Shown here: one piece after another, positions 57,980-64,000 of the stretch
Position numbering within the stretch: position 1 is the stretch's first letter
How the letters are laid out: each line of letters begins with the position of its first letter
Origin: Rhodocollybia butyracea
Taxonomy: Eukaryota; Basidiomycota; Agaricomycetes; Agaricales; Omphalotaceae
Assembly (NCBI GenBank): GCA_015501585.1
Contig: JADNRY010000074.1
Coordinates: 62,001-126,000 of the forward strand
DNA: 64,000 nucleotides
Direction: 5' to 3'
Position numbers and translations under genes: made by a program
Notes under the pieces: generated by a model
Told to the model about the DNA's origin: nothing
What the model saw: the letters and a program-made list of their open reading frames with translations, nothing else
Database searches by the model: none

Positions 57980-58947
57980 AGTTACATTCATGCCTTTCCA
58001 TCATTATTCCGAGATGTTCCGACTCATTCCGAGACTCTCCTAGGCTCCCTTACATTCTCTCATGGTCTCTCACGGCTCCGATAGTTCCCATGACCTCTGG
58101 CGGCTCCAAAACTCCATTCTCTATTCTATCCCTTCCAATATACCTTTGGACTTCACAAATTCACTCCTACTTTGGCACTCACATTTCCGACACCTTTATT
58201 GGCCATACCTTCGGCCTGATATATCGGCGGACTCTTTTGGTACTCATTACTTTCCCGCGGCAGTCCGCAGTGCACCGACGTTCATCTCTTGTCTTTTCTA
58301 CTCTATTGCTTATTGTTTTATCATTTGTATTGATTCCACCTCGTTCCGGCCTTGGCATTACCTCAGTCCGACTTTATTGTCTTTATTTAACAATTAGGTC
58401 ACTTGTATATAGGCTAGGTACTTTGTACTATTGTTCTTCAGCCAAAAATCACGAGTTACACAAGTAATCAAGTTATACCAGTTATTGCATACTTTTCCGA
58501 GCTTTCCTTAAGTCTTTCTTTGTTCCTTATTCTCGCCATTCTGTCCGATACCGGCCAACTCGGCTCGGTCCCTACCTCGGACATACCTCGGACCATTCTC
58601 ACGCCTATACCTCGGTCCGATCTTGGTGATTCCTTGCACTTTACTTCCTCTCCTTCTGGGACAACCTTGGTGGTGTGTTGGGGGTGTTGCTAATAGCTTC
58701 ACCAAAGTCCCACCGTTTCCTTGGCCTTGTAGTCTATTCCGGATATCATTCCCACGATCCTGATCCTGCCTTTCGGCCCTACATCCGCTCCGCTTCCTTT
58801 CTGGCCTAGGTTGCATGACCTTGTCACCAAGCAATGTTTCCTTGGCCTTGTAGTCTATTCTGGATATCATTCCCATGATCCTGATCCTGCCTTTCGGCCC
58901 TACATCCACTCCGCTTCTGTTCTGGCCTAGGTTGCACAACCTTGTCA
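57980..58947 (-). mobile_element. 968-bp insertion of reversed LTR-retroelement sequence
   Basis: ACCAAG is present on both sides (57974-57979 and 58948-58953). The 5' half is C/T-rich like basidiomycete gypsy LTRs; the minus strand of the 3' half encodes a Gln/Arg/Gly-rich Gag-tail-like peptide (RDRAELAGIGQNGE). A 120-bp unit is duplicated (58715-58834 and 58835-58953), each ending CACCAAGCAA. Because that motif is native to the unit, the flanking ACCAAG could be microhomology and not a true duplication. Confidence 0.6.
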
Positions 58948-60349
58948 CCAAGCAAAAATGCTGGAGAAAAAGCACCTAGCAAAAAATCCCGTGAAAGGGG
59001 GGGAGGAAGCACAAGAGTGCTAAATCCAAAGGACGCAAATGCAGCCTGTGGTCAGATAAATCATTGGACCCAAGTGACACTGAGTCAAATACTGACTCAT
59101 TGTCTTATCCCTCTTGGCTAGACAAATTTGCTACCTGCAAGGGTAAAATTACTAAAAATGAGCAGCGTAAATTACTGCGCTCACTTGCATCTAAGATGCG
59201 AGAAACAACAGGTGACAATGAACATCATCCCCAATGGAAACACAAGGAACACAAAGTGTACCGTAAACAAATTCGAGATAAGGTACTAGGGAATCCTATC
59301 CCTCCCATAGAGAGCCGTAAAGCTCTTAAAGTTCCATCTCCGGAGGTCTATGACAGATCTCCGGATGTCAATGTCTTCGAGCGGTGGCTAATGTCACTTC
59401 TCCAATGGATGGTAGTCAACCGCATGTGCGGTGATGATTACGATGCTACACGGACTGCCGTGCTTGGCATGTTTCTACAGGGCAAAGCCCTTGACTGGTA
59501 TAACAACAAAGTTGCCAGTATACACCGCACTGCCCTTAAGTGGACATTTGAAGGCGCCATCATTGGTGTCTTTGATCGTTGCATCCAAGCAACGACCATT
59601 CATCAAGCTGCACGGCAGTTTGACCTTATTGAGTATTCACCCGATACGGGTGTGAGGGATTATTATTCCTCACTTACACGATGGGCATCACGGATGCTCC
59701 AAACACCGGATGATGCAACAATGCGGAAACGGTTCATTGAGGGATTACCCTTCAATATTATCAGGCAACTCACGAACGAGGGGATCGTTCCGGAGTATGC
59801 CAAATTAGAAGTGATGGTCAGAGCCATCACACGCATTGAGGACCACACGGCCCTCACTAAATATTATGTCTCTTCTAGGAATAGAGACGATGAACTTGAA
59901 TCATCAGAACACCCCGATGAGTCGGACACCGAGAACATTAAAAATGTTCTTGAGCCAATCGAGGAGGACACCTCCTTAAGTATCGGAAAGGATAAACCTT
60001 CCGAATGATTTATTGGGTTATTCCGACGCCCAGGTAATATGCCTTACCTGGGCATCACTACTTATCCTCAGCCCGGATTCTCACTGAGAATCCTCATTAA
60101 GCAATACTCGGAAACTTACGAGTCTGCGCATTGAACATTCGGACATTTCCGAATCAAATCATACTCTAGTGGTACGCCCCACTACCGTTTGATTCGGACA
60201 AGTCCGAAAATCTGATGCGCCGCATCAATTAAATCCCGTACTTGATGCAGGAGCATTCTATGTTAAACCAAATTAGAAATGGTTTGGATGGTGATGATGT
60301 CATTACCATTTTCAATTCACATCCCTGATGTTAATCTGGTGGGGGAGGG

Positions 60350-60520
60350 TGTAACGCCTCCGCCTCTCCATAATCACCACTGACTGTATCCGGCAGTACA
60401 GTCATCCTAGACACCACCGATAGACCAAATGGTCTATCTTATCATTCTATTTATTATTAATTATATAATAAATCCGTTACTATAAGTATCATACAATTAC
60501 TTAAGAGTCTAGTTAGTCTT
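60350..60520 (+). repeat. Partial 3' LTR followed by a 379-bp tandem duplication
   Basis: 171 bp of LTR (60350-60520) ends abruptly in TAGTTAGTCTT, then 60521-60728 repeats the 208 bp at 60142-60349 and leads into the complete LTR 60729-60981. The duplicated unit is 379 bp. Confidence 0.9.
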
Positions 60521-60728
60521 GACATTTCCGAATCAAATCATACTCTAGTGGTACACCCCACTATCATTTGATTTGGATAAGTCCGAAAATCTGATGCGCT
60601 GCATCAATTAAATCCTGTACTTGATGCGGGATCATTCTATGTTAAACCAAATTAAAAATGGTTTGGATGGTGATGATGTCATTACCATTTTCAATTCACA
60701 TCCCTGAAGTTAATCTGGTGGGGGAGGG

Positions 60729-60981
60729 TGTAACGCCTCCGCCTCTCCATAATCACCACTGACTGTATCCGGCAATACAGTCATCTTAGACACCACCGAT
60801 AGACCAAATGGTCTATCTTATCATTCTATTTATTATTAATTATATAATAAATCCGTTACTATAAGTATCATACAATTACTTAAGAGTCTAGTTAGTCTTT
60901 TACACTGTTGTACACACAATAGTATCCTATTTGTCATGTTCACTGGTGTTCTTAAGGACTTTGCCCATAGGGCACATTATA
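60729..60981 (+). repeat. Terminal LTR of the second Gag-only element
   Basis: 253 bp, TGTAACGCC...CATTATA. Relative to the first element it reads GACTGTATCC for GACCGTATCC, GACACCACCG for GACGCCGCCG, and CACTGTTG for CACCGTCG. Confidence 0.9.
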
Positions 60982-61008
60982 TGAAGCCAAAGTCAAAAAT
61001 TGGCCTCA

Positions 61009-62221
61009 TGTTATGACCCAGATCTAAATCCTATACACCCAATCTTTTTTCTTCTGTAACCAACTATGAACACTATCATTAATACTTCTACTTAACATTT
61101 TACATTCATTAGTTATTCAACACCATTTGGGTTAATGCTGCACACATTCTTCCAGAACACCAGAATGATCTTTAACAGTCACTGCACAGTCTGCACAGTC
61201 ATGACATCATTCTAGCTCCACAACTATGATGTCATCTTGCTACTCCACAATCATGATGTCATTCCATTGCTCCGCAGTTATGATATCACATCACTGCTCC
61301 ACAGCTATGACATCATTGCATAGCCTCTTTACATCAATGACTCAATATCAGTCATTGCACAGCCAGATATCTGAGTCAACTACGGTTCCGCATACATGAC
61401 TCAATATTAGTCATTGCACAGCATTACATAGTCAGACTGACTCATCCGCAGTATTTCCGCAGTTATGACTCAAATCTAGTCATTCCGCAGCATTTCCTAA
61501 CTAGTACACATTGCACAGTATATAAGTAGTCTAGATTTACCAATGTACGTGAGACGTATTATTTTTCTTAAATCCAAACCCCCACTTGTTTGCTGTTATC
61601 ACTTGTGTGAATCACCAGACCAACTCATTGTATATTGTTGAGCTATCTCCAAGTTACAATACACATTTATACATCTTGTTGAGCTAACTCCAAGTTGTAT
61701 CCACTAACATTCACCTGTTGAGCTATCTCCTAGTGAATACTTCTTTAATTGCCACTTGTTGAGCTATCTCTGAGTTGCAACTTCCTATTACTTGTTGAGC
61801 TATCTCCGAGTATTAGACATCACACTCACTATTACTTGTTGAGCTATCTCCGAGTACTAGACACCACACTCACTATTACTTGTTGAGCTATCTCCGAGTA
61901 CTAGACACCACACTCACTACTACTTGTTGAGCCATCTCCGAGTACTAGTTCTGATTCATATTACTGCTTGTTGAGCTATCTCCGAGGGTAATCATATTAT
62001 TATTTGTCGAGCTATCTCCAAATAATAACTTCTGTGAGTTTCGTATTACAAACTAGTTACTAACTTTACTTGAGCCTAGTTGTTTGAGTATATATTTTTT
62101 GCCTAGCGGTTTCAACGAATGGAAAGGCTTGCTCTATAATCTCATTAATTTCTCTTATCATTTTTACTGCCGAGTTACGTACTGTGAAGGTTTGGACGAG
62201 ACTATTGATCGAGTCATAACA
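61009..62221. mobile_element. Solo LTR of 1,213 bp with 5-bp target-site duplication
   Basis: Ends TGTTATGAC and GTCATAACA are perfect inverted 9-mers and the flanks CCTCA (61004-61008, 62222-62226) match. The left half has repeats of ATGACATCATT/TATGACTCAATA motifs; 61640-62040 has about nine units of CTTGTTGAGCTATCTCCGAG spaced 30-45 bp. No coding capacity is seen. Confidence 0.9.
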
Positions 62222-62474
62222 CCTCACCTTGAGTGAGATGAATCAAAGAACCCAGGCGTAAGAAGACATTTCATCCTATAGAAATAGGTTGGTTAATTAG
62301 CAGTGAAAAGCAAATCAGCAAGTAGCAAGACATACCTCGCTGTTAGCCCTACTCCTTGCTTTTATCTTGCTTTATCTTGATTCTGCCCGCTGCAACTATC
62401 TGGCAGATGTTGCCACTGAAGACATGATCCACATAATCAATATCAGCACAAAATTCTGATCAAGGACATCTGGC

Positions 62475-63205
62475 TTACATTTTCGCGTATCCCATATCCC
62501 AAAGCAAGTAGAATCTTCCAGTCCAGGGTGCAATCCACCCTTTATAAGTTATCATGATAAAGGCGCATGCACCAAGAAGGGTAATGACCGAGACCCTCAA
62601 AAAGTCCTGGAACTGCTTTGAGCTCAAGTGACTCCTCACTAAGCTTACAAAAGCAACAATCTGCAACAAACCAAAGATTCCTAGCACACCCCCCATTGTG
62701 CATCGAGGACAATGTCCAATAGCCTACCACAAGTGGTAGGCTACTCCGCTAAACCGTCAGGACTAGTGCGTGAATGTGAATCATGTTGGTAATGTTAATT
62801 AATGTGTATCCACCCCACGCAGCAACCGTGTAGATGTAGAACAAGGGTGTTGTAGAGTGCAGGGATCCAGGAGCGAGCAGGACACAGATTATTCCTGATA
62901 TTGACAGGGAGGTCAAAGTTGGTTGTAAATGACACTGGTGGCCATGAGTCCAGGATAGACTGTACAGCCGACGACACAGCCAAGAGGATACTTGTTGGGT
63001 TGAACCAATTCCAGATTCCTGTTGAAAAAATGAGATAGAAAGAAGTAGAAAAAAGTCCAGATGCACTGAGATAAAAGAGATTTCCTATCCTCCTAGCCAA
63101 ACTCCTAGATGCTGACGCCGAAGAGACCATGTATGCTGCAGCTGAGTGTAGGTTGGTGTCTAAAGGTAAACTCTTGAGTTCTGGGTGTATTTCAAAGTTT
63201 GGCAA
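62475..63205 (-). pseudogene. STT3: STT3 oligosaccharyltransferase relic
   Basis: STT3 is the catalytic membrane subunit that transfers N-glycans in the ER. Fragments on the minus strand follow its order: IWNWFNPTSILLAVSSAVQS, SISGIICVLLAPGSLHSTTP, FYIYTVAAWGGYTLINITNM (STT3 has YMVSAWGGYVF), then GGVLGIFGLLQIVAFVSLVR, SSKQFQDFLRV, and GWIAPWTGRFYLLWDMGYAK (STT3 IAPWSGRFYSLWDTGYAK). The catalytic WWDYG region and the large middle part are missing, and several frame changes separate the pieces. It is a partial, dead copy beside a retroelement LTR. Confidence 0.85.
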
Positions 63206-64000
63206 TAAGGTTGGGAATATATTTGCCGGTCAAAGCATGGTTTGAGAGCTGAAATTGCTTGTGGTTGTGGTAATAGTACTAGTGGTTGTAAGTCGAGAGC
63301 GCTCACGTAATGCAGTCATGTGACTCTGTTGAAACGACTTGTCTTTCAAGACTCTTCAAACAAAAATTTGTTATCACAAACATGAAACTGCCTATCCTTT
63401 TGGGAAAATTTGGTTCTGAAACCTCATTTATTGTACAATTCAATGAAAGGAAAAAATTAGTCAAAGCTGAACCCAACTTTACAGTAACAGGATGGACAGT
63501 ACTAATCTTGTGCTCTACTGATTATGCTAACTATGTAGGACATGCTAGAGCTGCTCAAGGTTGAGTTTGTCATGCCCTAGGCATATACAGACTGCCGACG
63601 TTTCCCGCTTACCATTACATAACCCGCTTCCGCCGCATTTCCAGTTCCGATACACTTCCACTTTGCTTCCATTTTACTTTTTCCTTCACTGTACACTTTC
63701 TATGATCCCGTCAATCCATTCTCCATCATTCTTACAATCATACATATGCTTTATGCTCATCCCGCCGCTTCCGCTTATGTTCATTGTTGTCTTTCATCCC
63801 TTGTACTTCTTTTGGCTATTCTTGTCTTTTCTACTCTCAGATTATTACCTATCGCTACTCCGGTCCTCGAGTACCCTTTATATAGTTCCATACCATGTCA
63901 AGTACAATAGATTGGAAATATTGCTTAACCCCTTGACTCGTGTGCTCTTGTGTGTTCTGGTTTCTCGCTTTATCTGTTTCTTTAACTCTGTTTCTTTACT
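63206..64000. other. No gene recognised; possible start of an LTR
   Basis: The frame 63310-63564 is short with no domain. From about 63569 (TGTCATGCCC) to the window end the sequence is C/T-rich with CCGCTTCCGC motifs and TTTATATAG, resembling a gypsy-type LTR and the insertion at 57980; the far end lies outside the window. Confidence 0.4.

Larger units (their letters stand above)
55936..60008 (+). pseudogene. gag: Gag gene of the second copy, fragmented
   Basis: Begins ATG ACC TCT TGA (55936), where the first copy has ATG ACC TCT CGA. The next codons CAG, CAC and TGC replace CGG, CGC and CGC, all CpG transitions. Coding blocks are 55936-56153, 56829-57200, 57358-57973 and 58954-60008; the last still gives a 314-codon frame with the capsid-like domain (FERWLMSLLQWMVVNRMCGD, LDWYNNKVA). 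It also carries a 21-bp internal duplication around 59341-59364 (TCTCCGGAGGTC/TCTCCGGATGTC). Confidence 0.85.
55525..60981 (+). mobile_element. Second Gag-only LTR element, disrupted by three insertions
   Basis: 5' LTR 55525-55777 and terminal LTR 60729-60981 (both 253 bp) are of the same family as 36531-39866. The left flank is CCTCAC and the right flank TGAAGCC, so no target-site duplication is visible. Internal interruptions: hAT-like element 56154-56820, solo LTR 57201-57352, and a 968-bp insertion 57980-58947. A 61-bp deletion near 57501 is also present relative to the first copy. The 3' end is duplicated (see 60350-60728). CpG sites are strongly reduced relative to the first copy. Confidence 0.9.

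Noticed and set aside
57974..58953. ACCAAG as a 6-bp target-site duplication of the 968-bp insertion
   Set aside because: CACCAAGCAA also occurs inside the inserted 120-bp repeat unit, so the match may be microhomology; kept as uncertain.
63310..63564. 84-aa plus-strand frame
   Set aside because: No domain, no homologous copy in the window, and it runs into LTR-like sequence.
1..64000. CRISPR arrays, operons, ribosome binding sites
   Set aside because: The window is eukaryotic; tandem arrays found are minisatellites without spacers.

Overview
The window looks like a transposon-rich, gene-poor stretch of an Agaricomycete (mushroom-forming basidiomycete) genome. The evidence is the intron style (about 45-60 nt, many per gene) and the families present: a FunK1 kinase-like gene, F-box protein, TET/JBP dioxygenases, KDZ and Plavaka transposases, Ulp1-like proteases and LTR-retroelement gag genes. 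All calls come from reading the sequence; no database was searched.

Layout. 0-2.9 kb: repeats only. 2.9-15 kb: a cluster of mostly broken genes (two Ulp1-like proteases, a FunK1 kinase, an RNase H1 N-domain-like protein, two unknowns). 16-22.4 kb: a tRNA-like gene, a frameshifted Plavaka (CACTA-like) transposase, a second tRNA-like gene and fold-back repeats. 24-28 kb: a TET/JBP-like dioxygenase gene, a tRNA relic and an intact F-box gene. 28.8-29.8 kb: a decayed FACT subunit SPT16 copy. 30.8-32.5 kb: a gene with a lysine/glutamate-rich tail. 32.5-43.1 kb: repeats, a hAT-like MITE, and a complete 3.3 kb LTR element that codes only for Gag.

43.1-53.9 kb is the centrepiece: a complete 10,625-bp KDZ-type DNA transposon (43178-53802) with terminal inverted repeats of about 220 bp and a perfect 8-bp target-site duplication (GCAAGATC). 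It sits inside a 152-bp solo LTR that has its own 5-bp duplication (CTTGA). It carries five genes: KDZ transposase, a divergently transcribed TET/JBP dioxygenase, an RNase H1 N-domain-like protein, a small basic protein and a 650-aa unknown protein. 54-61 kb: a 12-bp minisatellite and a second Gag element broken by a hAT-like element, a solo LTR and a third insertion. 61-62.2 kb: a 1.2-kb solo LTR. 62.5-63.2 kb: a decayed STT3 (oligosaccharyltransferase) copy.

Across the window, genes that are otherwise readable are interrupted almost only by TGA codons. Where a homologue, sister copy or family consensus is available, most of these sites hold Arg. Comparison of the two Gag elements and of LTR pairs shows mainly CpG to TpG/CpA changes. 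This is the expected mark of decay of methylated CpG, in a region whose transposon itself encodes a TET/JBP-type 5-methylcytosine oxygenase.
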